A stretch of 64,000 bases of DNA from Candidula unifasciata. Its lineage: Eukaryota > Mollusca > Gastropoda > Stylommatophora > Geomitridae. The stretch lies in assembly GCA_905116865.2 (NCBI GenBank), contig CAJHNH020008543.1, forward strand, positions 183,283 through 247,282, read 5' to 3'. Of the stretch, positions 47,182 to 60,304 are shown piece after piece (position 1 is the stretch's first letter; the number at the start of each line of letters is the position of its first letter). The notes beneath the pieces were generated by a model that was not told where the DNA came from, did no database searches, and saw only the letters and a list, made by a program, of their open reading frames with translations. The position numbers and the translations under genes are program-made.

Positions 47182-47423
47182 CTGGGGACAGGCAAAAGAG
47201 CAACATTACCATCAAAGTTATCTCACATTCTGACTCTTGTTTGTCTATGTGAGACATACCACTTGAGGGGCAGACCAGATGACAAGCGTACATTGAACGG
47301 TTGTACCTGGAAGGCTAGCCCGGTCAACAATTACCCGCAGAAGTCGGATGTGTTGGCCGAAAGGTGCAAATATCGCAGCCATGCTGTAAACGGACACAAC
47401 GCAATTACATCTTCAGATAAACG

Positions 47424-47836
47424 CAGAAGAAGACGAAGAAGAAGAAGAAGAAGAAGAAGAAGAAGAAGAAGAAGAAGAAGAAGAAGATAAAGAAGAAGAA
47501 GAGAAGAAGCAAGAAGAAGAAGGAGGAGAAGGAGGAGAAGAAGAAGAAGAAGAAGAAGAAGAAGAAGAAGAAGAAGAAGAAGAAGATAAAGAAAAGGAGA
47601 AGAAGAAGAAGAAGAAAGAAGAAGAAGAAGAAGAAGAAGAAGAAGAAGAAGAAAGAAAAGAAGAAGAAGAAGAAGAAAGAAGAAGAAGAGAAGAAGAAGA
47701 AGAAGAAGAAGAAGAAGAAGAAGAAGAAGAAGAAGAAGAAGAAGAAGAAGAAGAAGAAGAAGAAGAAGAAGAAGAAGAAGAAGAAGAAGAAGAAGAAGAA
47801 GAAGAAGAAGAAGAAGAAGAAGAAGAAGAAGAAGAA
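47424..47836. repeat. (GAA)n tract with GGA and AAA interruptions, 410 bp
   Basis: Almost pure homopurine on plus. In the Eph pre-mRNA it reads (UUC)n within the intron above exon 47033-47181. Confidence 0.97.
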
Positions 47837-48228
47837 CGGTTGTAATCGACGCTTATAGCATATATATTGCACAAGAAAACTGCATTTTTACTACTGTCTA
47901 CTATTTTTATTATAAATTTAGATCTCGCCGAGCATGTAACGTTCGTTAAAGTGTAAGCAGAGAAAAGCACTGCTCGCTTTATACTTACTACACTCGTGCA
48001 GAAACTGTAACTTGTAAGAGTTATTCATGACTAAAACTGATGTTAGCTGCGCATGCATACCATACCGCCAAAAGCCACGCGACAGAAAATATCACGTGAT
48101 TTCCTCTCTAATGTAATCTTCACCCGCTAACGCTTCCTTTTGTCAAAACCACTGACACATGCGAAATGATGTGGCCTCGCCACTGGAAGAGACGGAAGAG
48201 AAACATAAAACTGAAGAATGACAGCAAC
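47837..48228. other. Unique stretch
   Basis: No exon or repeat recognised. Confidence 0.5.
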
Positions 48229-48948
48229 ACAATTATCTGCCCCACAATGTCACTCCGTTTCTCTATGCTGGGTGTGACACTGTCACTCCGTTTCTCTATG
48301 CTGGGTGTAACAATGTCACTCCGTTTCTCTATGCTGGGTGTGACACTGTCACTCCGTTTCTCTATGCTAGGTGTGACACTGTCACTCCGTTTCTCTATGC
48401 TTTGTGTGACAATGTCACTCCGTTTCTCTATGCTGGGTGTGACACTATCATTCCGTTTCTCTATGCTGGGTGTGACAATGTCACTCCGTTTCTCTATGCT
48501 GGGTGTGACACTGTCACTCCGTTTCTCTATGCTGGGTGTGATACTGTCACTCCGTTTCTCTATGCTGGGTGTGACACTGTCACTCCGTTTCTTTATGCTG
48601 GATGTGACAATGTCACTCCGTTTCTCTATGCTGGGTGTGACACTGTCACTCCGTTTCTCTATGCTGGGTGTGACAATGTTTCTCTGTTTCTCTATGCTGG
48701 GTGTGACAATGTTACTCCGTTTCTCTATGCTGGGTGTGACAATGTCACTCAGTTTCTCTATGCTGGGTGTGACAATGTCACTTCGTTTCTCTATGCTGGG
48801 TGTGACAATGTTACTCCGTTTCTCTATGCTGGGTGTGACACTGTCACTCCGTTTCTCTATGCTGGGTGTGACAATGTCACTCCGTTTCTCTATGCTGGGT
48901 GTGACACTGTTACTCCGTTTCTCTATGCTGGGTGTGACACTGATGCAA
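48229..48948. repeat. 33-bp minisatellite, about 21 copies
   Basis: The unit contains tgtcactccgtttctctatg and ctgggtgtgac, with cac/caa and tcact/ttact subtypes. The eleven-residue frames on both strands, including a 385-codon minus frame, are artefacts. Confidence 0.95.
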
Positions 48949-49019
48949 ACAGCAATCATGTGTGTCTGGGGCACGTACTGTTGAGACTGGCGGTGGCAGC
49001 GTTTCAGGTAGAGCTTGTA

Positions 49020-49094
49020 GAGCAGTGGTCTCCAACCTAAAATGAGGGGGGGGGGGTGTTTGAGAGACTGAGGAAGAGGGGGGGGGGGTGGAAA
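49020..49094. mobile_element. Possible hAT terminus
   Basis: gagcagtggtctccaacct resembles hAT ends (CAGTGGTxxxCAACC), followed by poly-G. No second end or target duplication found. Confidence 0.3.
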
Positions 49095-49326
49095 AGTTAG
49101 CTGCGTATTCTTTACAGGGGGTTGCAGAACCAGCCCCATGATTTTTTGTCTGTTGTGGTTTTTCTGGGCAAATTGTACTTCAGTAGTTTGCCATTGCTTT
49201 CTGAAAGGAGAGGTCTTGGTACTACTGTCGAAACCAACGCAAGATAAACCGTCCGCAGCTGGGATCGAACCGTGCACCCCGGCAATACGAAGCGCGTCCG
49301 CAACGTCTAAGCCACAGACGCCGACT
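49095..49326 (-). mobile_element. tRNA-derived SINE, family C, near-complete
   Basis: It contains gttagctgcgtattc, gggttgcagaaccagcccc, tagtttgccattgctttctg, actgtcgaaaccaacgcaag, reversed box B gctgggatcgaacc and gtctaagccacagacgcc. This is the best-preserved head of the family. Confidence 0.78.
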
Positions 49327-50329
49327 GTCGATTGGGAAGAGGGGGGGGGGAAAGGGGGGTGCGGGGTTCGGAAGATTTAAAAAAAAATGACGAGGGCAGT
49401 AAAACTGTTGTGAAACTGAGTGCATTTGTTCTTGTAATACTACGGATTTTCAGCTTCAACAATCATGAAAACAAAACAGCGCTGCCAGCTTGATGTGAGG
49501 AGTGAGATCTGTAGTGTCTTGTCCAACATCAGGACAAAAAGGTGTCAACCGTCACGATGATTTTTGGACACTAAACTATCAGTTGTTTGTGATTGTTTGT
49601 TTTGCTATATGACACTGTGAATTATGTGCGTGTTTTTCTCCCAAGTTCTTGTTAGCAGTAGTTTGAAGTTTGCTTTCTGTCCTCTTTTTAATCACATTTT
49701 GTTAGGACGAGGAAGAGTGGCTCAGGTGTCTTACGATATACTCAAGGGTGCGCCACCAGGAAAAAGATGGAGACAACTTTTGTAGAGGTACAGGAATATT
49801 TCCATGAAACTGGTGCATCAGGTATTCAGTTCTACGTGTTGTTGTTTTGTTGTACAGTATATATATATATACCCAAAAGTATATGTTTGTGTAGACTGTC
49901 GAGATATTCACACATGAAATTTAAGCATGAAATGAAGATGCTGCGGTCGACGTATGTAGAAAATACCAGGCTTCCATAAATGTTGTTATAATTATTAACA
50001 CGATTGGGGAAACAATCACAAAAATAGCTAAAGTATTTTTTACCAGGCTAATATACAACGAAAGTGAAGACATTAGCTTTGATAATGTCCGCACAGGAAA
50101 TTCCCAGAAGATACGAGTTGATTGTAGATTGCTAGGGCCATCTGTGTCAACTGCCATTAAATTCGGGCCTATTCAGAGTTTTTTTTGGGCTATTGTGGAT
50201 CTGAGCATTTCAGTTTCTTCTTGGGAAGGGGGACACCCGGGCAGGCAACACGAGCAGATGGAAAGGGGAGGGGGGGGGGGGGGAGACGGAGGTAGTAACG
50301 CTGGTTTTTTGTCTTGTGTAAAGATAGTA
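49327..50329. other. Unique stretch
   Basis: Poly-G runs near 49340 and 50268-50282. No exon recognised. Confidence 0.5.
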
Positions 50330-50344
50330 GCAGTAGTTTATGTG

Positions 50345-50640
50345 ACACAATCTCAAAGATCCCTGTGTGGGTTCAGGGGCCCTATTATATGCAAAACAAG
50401 CCCGCTGCTAACTCAAAAGCATGTCGTAAGAATCGACTAATTGGGAGCTTCCTTCGACGTCGGAGTACATCTGCCCGAAAAGCAAGGAACCAGCAGTCTG
50501 CATACACATGAGTCAGATCTGTCAAAACAGAGGCACACGCAACACTCGGGTTTTGGAACAGGACTGCAGTCCTAAAGTGGATACACAACCAGAACTTTCC
50601 GCCAGAGTTTACAGCTGGTGAACACGAACGAAGAAGAGGA
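50345..50640 (+). mobile_element. SINE-like repeat, family B, near-complete
   Basis: Runs from ccctgtgtgggttcaggggc through aaagcatgtcgtaagaatcg, gacgtcggagtacatctgcc, aaggaaccagcagtctgc and ctttccgccagagtttac to a gaacgaagaagag tail. Confidence 0.75.
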
Positions 50641-50945
50641 CAATCTCAAAGAATGTGTCAACCAGGAACGTGTGGGAAGCAGAAACTCTCCCCACCCACG
50701 CACAGACAGCAGCAGCACATACCAAGAGCCACCTTGTCGGGGTCGCCTCCCCAGCGATTAGCACCGCATATATTAGCTTGGCCCACATTCCCGGGCCGGA
50801 CCAGAGTGTCATATTACCCGGGCCTATTTGCATAATGTATGCCAGTATGGCGCTCACAAAAGAAACTTGCGGGACAAAGGTGACTGGTTGAACATACATC
50901 TTCTTGTGTGTGACTCAAACAGTTGCGACTCCTGTGTTCAATAAG
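50641..50945. other. Unique stretch; minus frame with a hydrophobic run
   Basis: A 96-codon minus frame (50609-50899) has a hydrophobic run resembling a signal peptide but no family match and no linked downstream exon. Not called as a gene. Confidence 0.4.
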
Positions 50946-50954
50946 CGAGGGAGG

Positions 50955-51011
<57 letters not shown>

Positions 51012-51065
51012 GGGGGGACAGAGAAAGGAGTGGGGACAGAGAGAGAGGGACAGAAAGAGAGAGTT
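50955..51065. repeat. (GA)n microsatellite, interrupted
   Basis: About 20 GA units followed by GGGACAGAGA-type sequence. Confidence 0.93.
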
Positions 51066-51171
51066 ATGGGAGGGGTGGAGGGGGTGTACCTAGGCTCAGA
51101 AAAATGTGGTGAGAGTGGGAAAAAGAGAAAGATTTGACAGTGACAACAGAGACGGGGTTGAGAGAGATAAA

Positions 51172-51292
51172 AAGAGGCTCCCAATTAGTCTACTCCTACG
51201 ACATGCTTGAAAGGGAGGTAGTGTGTCTATTTTTGTTTTCCCCCCACAATGGACGCCCAGAACCCACACTGCGAGGCGGAACGGAACAAAAT
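51172..51292 (-). mobile_element. SINE-like repeat, family B, fragment
   Basis: ggctcccaattagtctactc, ctacgacatgcttgaaaggg, gtgtctatttttgttttccc and cagaacccacactg match the right half of the copy at 53398-53692. Confidence 0.65.
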
Positions 51293-51658
51293 ACCGGCCT
51301 CTCATGCGATTGACCCAGATTCGAATGGTCTTTTATTTTCTTCTATCAGGGGCAAAAAATAAAATTCTAACCAGCACAATTTGTGGCGACAGCGCCAGCC
51401 ACGCAGTCCTAAATCTTCAGGCTCAAAGACCCCCCTCCCCCTTCCCACCTACACCGCAAATGTGGTAACACAGGCCGTAATGACATATGGTAGTGAGAAT
51501 AAGAGGAGCCGATTAAATGGAGGGATAGATGAAATTATTCAAAGAGCATTAGATATACATTTTGAACAAGTGGTCGTGTGTGAAGATAAGAGGATACATA
51601 ATAGGACGAGAAAACAAAACTGCACTGAGATGAGGAGATAAAATTACAGTGAGGAAAG

Positions 51659-51707
<49 letters not shown>

Positions 51708-52178
51708 AGAGAAAGAAAGGAATGAGAGAGAGACGAAAAAACAAATAAGATAGACAGACAGACGGGACAGCAGAAGACAGAATAATGAACGCCAGCGAGT
51801 GGTGAAACGGAAACAGTTTAGCCAGAATTGAGACGATCGGTCGTGGAAGAAAGAGAACCAGACAACCAACACAGCAAGATTTATAGACTGGGCCAGGCCA
51901 GATATGACAAGTGTGCCACTAGAAGCCAGATCTATAAATCTGGCTTTCTCTCCTGTCCTCAGACAAACGGGCTCGAACAATTCCCAGACAGTTCTCGTGT
52001 TAAGAAATCAAGTCCGAGGGTTACAGAGGCCGAGATCAGCCGTCTTTAGGGACCAGTCTTGCTATCTTCAAACGGCCATAGCCCGGCGTTCTATAGATTT
52101 CTTCCTTGGCTTCGCATTTGAAATTGGGGTCGCTCCAGAGGTTAATAGAGGAAGTCTTTTTATGTGAGTTCAACAGCT
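51293..52178. other. Unique stretch with one (GA)n run
   Basis: (GA)n at 51661-51702. No exon recognised. Confidence 0.5.
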
Positions 52179-52179
52179 G

Positions 52180-52183
52180 AAAT

Positions 52184-52246
<63 letters not shown>

Positions 52247-52348
52247 CAAAAGAGTTACTGCAAGTTGTTATGGAAGCACTAAAGAGACGAGTGAGAGAGA
52301 GAGAGAGAGAAGCAGAAGAGTTACTGTAAGTTTTTAAGGGAGCACTGA

Positions 52349-52404
<56 letters not shown>

Positions 52405-52440
52405 CAGAAGAATTACTGCAAGTTGTTATGGAAGCACTAA

Positions 52441-52510
<70 letters not shown>

Positions 52511-52555
52511 CAGAAGAAGAATTACTGCAAGTTGTTATGGAAGCACTGAAGAGAC

Positions 52556-52614
<59 letters not shown>

Positions 52615-52656
52615 CAGAAGAATTACTGCAAGTTGTTATGGAAGCACTGAAGAGAC

Positions 52657-52722
<66 letters not shown>

Positions 52723-52755
52723 TTGCTGCAAGTTGTTATGGAAGCACTGAAGAGA

Positions 52756-52820
<65 letters not shown>

Positions 52821-52848
52821 TTACTGCAAGTTGTTATGGAAGCACTAA

Positions 52849-52904
<56 letters not shown>

Positions 52905-52941
52905 CAGAATTACTGCAAGTTGTCATGGAAGCACTGAAGAG

Positions 52942-52985
<44 letters not shown>

Positions 52986-53021
52986 CAGAAGAGTTACTGC
53001 AAGTTGTCATGGAAGCACTGA

Positions 53022-53083
<62 letters not shown>

Positions 53084-53171
53084 TTACTGCAAGTTGTAAT
53101 GGAAGCACTGAAGAGACGAGAGAGAGAGAGAGGGACAGAAGAGTTACTGCAAGTTGTCATGGAAGCACTGA

Positions 53172-53231
<60 letters not shown>

Positions 53232-53268
53232 AGAATTACTGCAAGTTGTTATGGAAGCACTAAAGGTA
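52180..53268. repeat. Composite satellite: conserved 38-bp head plus variable (GA)n tail, about 12 units
   Basis: The head contains agttactgcaagttgttatg and gaagcactaaagagacgag. Tails run from about 8 to 30 GA units, often ending ggcagaag. Heads occur near 52255, 52320, 52412, 52520, 52620, 52722, 52816, 52908, 52990, 53080, 53138 and 53232. Confidence 0.93.
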
Positions 53269-53343
53269 CAGTCGGTGTTGTGAGGTAACTGTTCATGCCT
53301 CCGCGGCGGTTTAATGTTGCAGGCCTTGAGGAAACTGTGCTGG

Positions 53344-53850
53344 TAAGAATTCATTTGATGCTCACCTTCTCGGTGAGTTTTGTGGACAAATTAGGTATTC
53401 TTCTTCTTCTTCTTAGCGTTCACCAGCTGTACACTCTGGCGGAAAGTTCTGGTTGCTAGTCCACTACTGAACTGCAGTCCTGCTCCAGAACCTGAGAGTT
53501 GCGTGTGCATCAGTTTTACAGATCTCATTCTCTTGAATACTGACTGTTGGTTTCTTGCTTCTCCGGCAGATACACTCCGACTTCAAGGGAAGCTCCCCAA
53601 TTAGTCGACTCTTACGACATGCTTGTTGGGGAGGCAGTGGGTCTATTCTTGTTTTCCCCACAATGGGGCCTCGGAACCCACACGGGGGAAACTAGGTAAT
53701 TATTTGATGCTCATATTCTCGGTGAGTTTTGTGGACAAACTAGGTATTCATTTGATGCTCATATTCTCGGTGAGTTTTGTGGACAAACTAGGTATTCATT
53801 TGATGCTCATATTATGGGTTAGTTTTGTGGACAAACTACTCACAGCGGAC
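53344..53850. repeat. 48-bp minisatellite split by a SINE insertion
   Basis: Units contain attcatttgatgctcata, ttctcggtgagttttgtgg and acaaactaggt. One unit lies at 53346-53397 and about three at 53690-53840, with the family B element between them. Confidence 0.9.
53398..53692 (-). mobile_element. SINE-like repeat, family B, full-length-like copy
   Basis: Starts with ttcttcttcttcttagcgtt and runs through cggaaagttctggttg, gcagtcctgctccagaacc, ccccaattagtcgactctta and ggaggcagtgggtctattc to ggaacccacacggggg. Flanks aaattaggtatt and aaactaggtaat may be a target duplication, though the host is itself a tandem repeat. Confidence 0.78.
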
Positions 53851-53879
53851 CTCAGATATTAGGGCAGTCTATTGATATA

Positions 53880-54475
53880 TTGTGTACAAGAGAGCACAAT
53901 GATACTATACAGTCCAGTTATCTTCTGTACACAGGAGAACATATATAAATCTAGCCTGCACACAGAATACCCGCAAAATCCACACTAATCTACATTAAGT
54001 AATTTACTGTGTACAAAAAAGTCACATAATCTACAGTTAACAACCTACTCTTTACACAGTCCACGCAATAATCCACAGTACACAATCTACCTTGCACACA
54101 AAGTTCACACAATAATCTACAGTAAATAATCTACAGTAAACAATCTACAGTATACAAAAAGGTCAAACGATATTCTGCTGTAAACAACCTACTCTGTACA
54201 CAGTCCACACAGTTATCTACAGTAAACAATATACACTGTACACAAAGTCGACACAATAATATAAAGTAAACAATCTATACTGTACACAAAATCCACATAT
54301 TAATTTACAGTAAGCAATAAACCCTGTACACAAAGTCCACACAATAATACACAGTAAACAATCTACACTGTAAGCAAAGTCCACACAATAAGCTACAGTA
54401 AACAATCGACCATGTACAGACAGTCTATACTATAATCTACAGTAAACAACAATCTATACAATCTGTCTAAACAAA
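53880..54475. repeat. Degenerate minisatellite of about 45 bp, 12-13 copies
   Basis: Units share tccacacaataatctacag, taaacaatctacactg and tacacaaag. Confidence 0.85.
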
Positions 54476-54715
54476 AAACACAATGTGAAAGAGGCCTATG
54501 TGTCCCAGCTATGTGTGCGTGTCCATGCACGCGTGTGGTGTGAACATGTGTGCCTACGTTATCTTTCCTCTCTGTGTGTAGGTGTGCATTTGTACACACG
54601 TGTGTGTATGTCTATATGGATGCAGTTTAGTACATCCTCTTTCATTATTCTCTATGTATTTATATAAGTATGTGAAATAAGGAAGGAACGAGCCTTGTTT
54701 TCGGAGATTCACAAA

Positions 54716-54751
<36 letters not shown>

Positions 54752-54752
54752 A
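54716..54752. repeat. (GT)n microsatellite
   Basis: About 17 GT units. Confidence 0.95.
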
Positions 54753-54883
54753 CACACCTTTTCTTGTTAATTCTCTCTTCGTCTACTACTATCTATGTAA
54801 ATCTCTATATGTATGTATCTTCTTCTCTTTCTCTCTCACCCGGTTTGTAATTCTCCGAAAATAGTGTTCGTCCATTCATTATT

Positions 54884-54890
<7 letters not shown>

Positions 54891-54952
<62 letters not shown>

Positions 54953-54957
54953 TATAT

Positions 54958-55026
<69 letters not shown>

Positions 55027-55062
55027 GTGTACAGCTTCACCCCCCCCCCCTTTCCACCCACC

Positions 55063-55134
<72 letters not shown>
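54891..55134. repeat. Compound (CT)n-(TA)n-poly-C-(CT)n-(GT)n tract
   Basis: (CT)n to 54949, (AT)n to 55024, a poly-C run at 55040-55049, (CT)n to 55090 and (GT)n to 55132. Confidence 0.95.
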
Positions 55135-55339
55135 CTGTGTAACACTTGCTAGGAGCCCTTGTTTCTTGTTGCCATAAACTACAGCCCAAATCAAGGCTGA
55201 AGATTCAACAAAACACCAGCCTCCCCGAGCGGAGAAAACACTCACCAATGTCCGGGAGGCCGCCGCTTTGACGCACAGACAGGCTGCCACCAGTGCCGGC
55301 TTTATTTGGAGAAATTATGTAAATTGGAACTTGGGGGCA

Positions 55340-56015
55340 GCATGCGACTCGGCTGTGTGTGTATATCTAGCACTCTATGAGGGGGTGGGGGGGGGGGGCT
55401 AGTGCACGGTCAGGCTGTGTGTGTACATCCAGCACTTTGAGTGGGGAAACTAGTGCATAAGCCAGGCTGTCTGTGTGTACATCTAGTACGTGATGTGGGG
55501 AAACTAGTGCATAAGCCAGGCTGTTTGTGTACATCTAGAGCGTGATGTGGGGGAACTAGTGCATAAGCCAGGCTGTGTGTACATCTAGTACGTTATGTGG
55601 GGGAACTAGTGAGTGCAAAAGCCAGGCTGTGCGTGTGTCTGTACATCTCGAACTGCATGTGGGAAAACTAGTGCAAAAGCCAGGCTGTGCGCGTGTGTGT
55701 ACATCTCGAACTGCATGTGGGAAAACTAGTGCATAAGCCCTGGCTGTGCGCGTGTGTGTACATCTCGAACTGCATGTGGGAAAACTAGTGCATAAGCCCT
55801 GGCTGTGCGCGTGTGTGTACATCCAGCAATTTATGTGTAGAAATTAGTGCATAAGCAGGGCTGTGTGTGTACATCTAACACTATTGTGAAAAATAGTGCA
55901 CAAGCCCTGGCTGTGTGTGCACATCTAGTACCCTTTAACAGGGGAACCAGTGCACTGTTCGGGCTGTGTGCGCACATCTAGCACGCTAGGTCATGGAACC
56001 AGTGCATTGTTATGT
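55340..56015. repeat. Minisatellite of about 52-60 bp, 11-12 degenerate copies
   Basis: Units contain aactagtgcataagccaggc, tgtgtgtgtacatcta and acgtgatgtgggg. Confidence 0.88.
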
Positions 56016-56429
56016 GTGTGTTTTTAACAATTTTGTTGATATACTAATCATATATCATATGAAAACAATGTTATTCAACCTATAAATTTAAATGAGAAAC
56101 TGACAGTTCGATTTGCACTGGTCTCCGGGTTCAGGGAATGGATAACGGGTAAATCTGAACATAATATAAGTAATAGATAGATTGCGATACAAACTCAGGA
56201 GTAATGGGTAGATATTAACACAAAATAAGAAATACACAGACTGCGATACAAACTTAGTGTCTAGATTGTGACACACAACATGTGTAATGGGTAACTTTTT
56301 ATACAGATAATTGGTACTGGATGGTTTGAAAACTGATTCTAGGTAGATCTAAACACAGACGTCTGCCAACTCATTTCGACAGTGTATAGGAAACAAATTA
56401 AACAGCCTTAAAGGTCTATGGTTAAGCAC

Positions 56430-56965
56430 AAGCAAGGAGATCAAAATTAGAATTTTGAGAGCATGCATCTTCCCTGTGGCAACACACGGATGTGACACGC
56501 GGACTATCTCTCAGTTCTTAAGAAAGAAAATAGGGGCTTTTGAGCTGAAATGCTAAAGAAAGAAGAAGATTCTCCGAATGTCTCGCTCAAAGAAGAGGGG
56601 AAATACTGACATTTTAACAGATCTGAAAATCAAGGAAGATTGGCTAACAAACAGCATCCTGTCTCGGAAGCTGAAATATTTTGGTCATATCAAGCGCCAC
56701 GACGGATTGGAAAAAAATAATAGCAGAAGGCATAGTACCAGGAAAGAAGGGCAGGGGCCTACCAACACAAAGATGGGCACATGATATAAGTGACTCCTTG
56801 ATTATGAAAGTCCATGAGGCGGGAGAGCAGGCCAGAGACTGAGTGATGAGAGCGACGTTCTGCAAAAAGACCTGCTACATGACGATGACGGGGCACAGAA
56901 TACAACAGCATGCATGCTAGAGGGACTGAGCAGAGTACACTACAGCTCAAGTGTTCGAAAAAAAA
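56430..56965 (+). pseudogene. Non-LTR reverse transcriptase C-terminal relic
   Basis: The plus-strand frame 56578-56784 contains LSRKLKYFGHIKRHDGLEK, the (R)KLxYFGHxxR block. Just upstream, in shifted frames, are FPVATHGCDTRT (usual WPVATYGCESWT) and GAFELKC (usual QAFEMKCLRR). Stops and frame changes show it is dead. It is a different lineage from the copy at 22957-23752 because the block wording differs (YFGH versus WLGH). Confidence 0.8.
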
Positions 56966-57055
56966 AAAAAGACAGGCACGTGTGGTATTTGCGTTTCTTT
57001 GTTAGCTGGTGTGTATGTGCGTGGTGTGTGTGGGTGGGTGTAAAGTTTAGGCTAA

Positions 57056-57182
57056 TGATCCAGACATCCTATCACAGACAGTAATCCCGGGCAACAAACC
57101 AGACAGTAATCCCGGGCAACAAACCAGACAGTAATCCCGGGCAACAAACCAGACAGTAATCCCGGGCAACAAACCAGACAGC
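57056..57182. repeat. 25-bp minisatellite, 4-5 near-identical copies
   Basis: The unit contains acagtaatcccgggcaac and aaaccag. Confidence 0.95.
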
Positions 57183-57407
57183 AAATGTATACACAGACAG
57201 GGTGGACAGTGATGATAATAAGCTGGCAAACACGTACAGGAATGTCTGAGGCACACAGAGACACATACACATAGGAGAGAGACACATACACAGAGGAGAG
57301 AGACACGTTCACAGAGAAGGAGAGAGAAACATACACAGAGAAGGAGAGAGACACACCTACATACACATAGATGCAGAAAAAGATAGATTAAAAGAAACAC
57401 ACACAAA

Positions 57408-57618
<211 letters not shown>

Positions 57619-58737
57619 ATAAACCGAAACAAAATAGACGGGGCCAGAAAATCAAACTGACTTCCGACACAAACAGACAAGCAAATGAGGGCACTAACAT
57701 GTATATGGATGGATGAGCAGACGCAGAGACTGACGGGCAAACGCACGCAAGGACATACAGTGAAGCCCTTCAGTAGAAGTACACACAAAAGGAAGTCAAT
57801 GGAACCCAAGCCAAAACCAATAAATTGTTAGGACACCATTAATCTCTGCCACTAGTTGCCACTAACGAATCCTGACACGACATCTTGGGAGCCTCTCTAC
57901 AACAACCCCCTCCTCCCCCCCCCCCCCCCCCCAATCAGTCCCGGTACCCAAATTTGATGCTGACAGGAGCCCTAGCATCCTGCAAGTAGCGGAACGCGGA
58001 AACCATGGCAACCCAGATTGGATCGGGAGAAAGACAATCGCAGAAGTTGCAGAAATGTTGTTGTGGCTGTCAGTTGTGATTACAGCTGCAGCAGCGACCC
58101 AGCTCCCCAACCAGTACCAACAGCGAGTACCACAACTGTCAAAACAGGCCCGGATTTGAATTGCGAGCTTGTTTCCACAAATCTGGCCCGGCATCCCGTG
58201 CAGTTGATCCCCCCAGGCTGGCCTCAGAAACAGCAGCCTCGCTGACTGTCTCGGATGTTGATGGCAGCAACGATAAACACGAGAGGACAAGCTACGTCTC
58301 TGCTTCACGTAAGGAAACAGCTGCACATAGGGCGGAACCGCCAAATCTGCAGGACAATTTTTGTCTCCTTACATTCATCTTTTCCTTACATTAATCTTTT
58401 CCATACAATAATCTTTTCCTTACATTAATCTTTTCCTTACATTAATCTTTTCCTTACATTCATCTTGTCCTTCCATTATTTATTTAATTTCCCCTCTGAA
58501 TGTGTGTGTGTGTAAGTGGAAAGGATGGGGGAAAAAGGGGGGGGGGGTATTTTTTCTTAGATTGCAGACTCAAAGGCTGGCATCCCCTGACACAGAGAGC
58601 CCGTTTTCGGAAGCGAATCTAACTGGAGAAAATTCGGGACAATCCAGTTCAACGTATAAAACAGTTCTATAGGTCCACTCTACGGGGCGACACACTGACA
58701 GGTTATAGAAGTAATGACTGAAAATAAATAAGAAAAG
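57619..58737. other. Unique stretch with poly-C and ATCTTTTCCTTAC repeats
   Basis: Poly-C at 57917-57932; a 17-bp repeat with taatcttttccttacat at 58370-58470, about six copies. No gene recognised. Confidence 0.5.
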
Positions 58738-59258
<521 letters not shown>

Positions 59259-59461
59259 AGAATGAAACAGTATGAAAGCATGCATGAGTGAGACTGACAG
59301 TGTATGTGGGAGAGAAAGATGGAAAGAGTGAAAAGGAGCGGAACTCATCACTGAAGCTTGTAGTCGAGCAATATTGAAAAAAAAATACAATTAGAAAGTA
59401 TAAATGTCCATTCAAAAATTTAAAAAAACAAAACAGAAAACTCACAATGGTAGAAAAAGGA

Positions 59462-59598
<137 letters not shown>

Positions 59599-60244
59599 AC
59601 TAGAAGCCCCCCCCCCACAGAAAGTAAATCAGAGGATGTGTTTCCACTAATCACCAAACCGGAAGGTAAGAGTGACGGGCGGCAATAAGCAAGACCCGGG
59701 GCTGATGGATGGCTGGCTACCTGTCACCGGAGGCCCGGCCCCCCAATAATAACCGTAATTGCTAAAATGAGTGGAGAGTTAACCACGTTACGGGGGGGGG
59801 GGGGGGTGGCGGGGAGGGCGAACAGGTACATAAGGGAATGTCGAGAGGTCACGGACACTTGAGGGTCAAAGGTCTCAGTGTTAAACACAGTCTAATCAAT
59901 GGCCAGGTAATGGAGTGTTTTACTTTACTTTCAAAAAGTTGTCATCAGTGTGCACTTGGAATCTTTCTGTTGCCTGCGCTGTTCTTCAGAATGTATTTTT
60001 GAAAATTTGTTTACATGGTGGGCTGGGATATGTGATATAGTGTCATAGGGCTGGACCAATGGATATGTGATAAGATGGGTCGGGATCTGTGGTAGGGTGG
60101 GTCAGGATCTGTGATAAGTGGCACTTGAAGAGTGTCAGGCCGGGACAGTTGGTGATATTACTGCAAAAGCAGTCGTACAGAGTCGGACTAAGATGTCGCA
60201 CTGACAGGATTATCATTAATAGCGAGCGAGCGATAAGGAGATAG

Positions 60245-60304
<60 letters not shown>

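Noticed and set aside
48120..49277. 385-codon minus frame with an eleven-residue SIEKRSDSVTP repeat
   Set aside because: 33-bp satellite fused by chance to a SINE. No gene structure.
50609..50899. Minus frame with RWLLVCAAAVCAWVG, possible signal peptide of the Eph gene
   Set aside because: It lies in the right direction but has no consensus donor in a phase that fits exon 47033-47181 and no Eph-like residues after it. Kept only as a note.
58053..58157. Short plus-strand frame with a signal-like N-terminus (MLLWLSVVITAAAATQ)
   Set aside because: 34 codons, no homology recognised, no neighbouring exon or secreted-peptide features such as cysteine pattern or processing sites that would support it.
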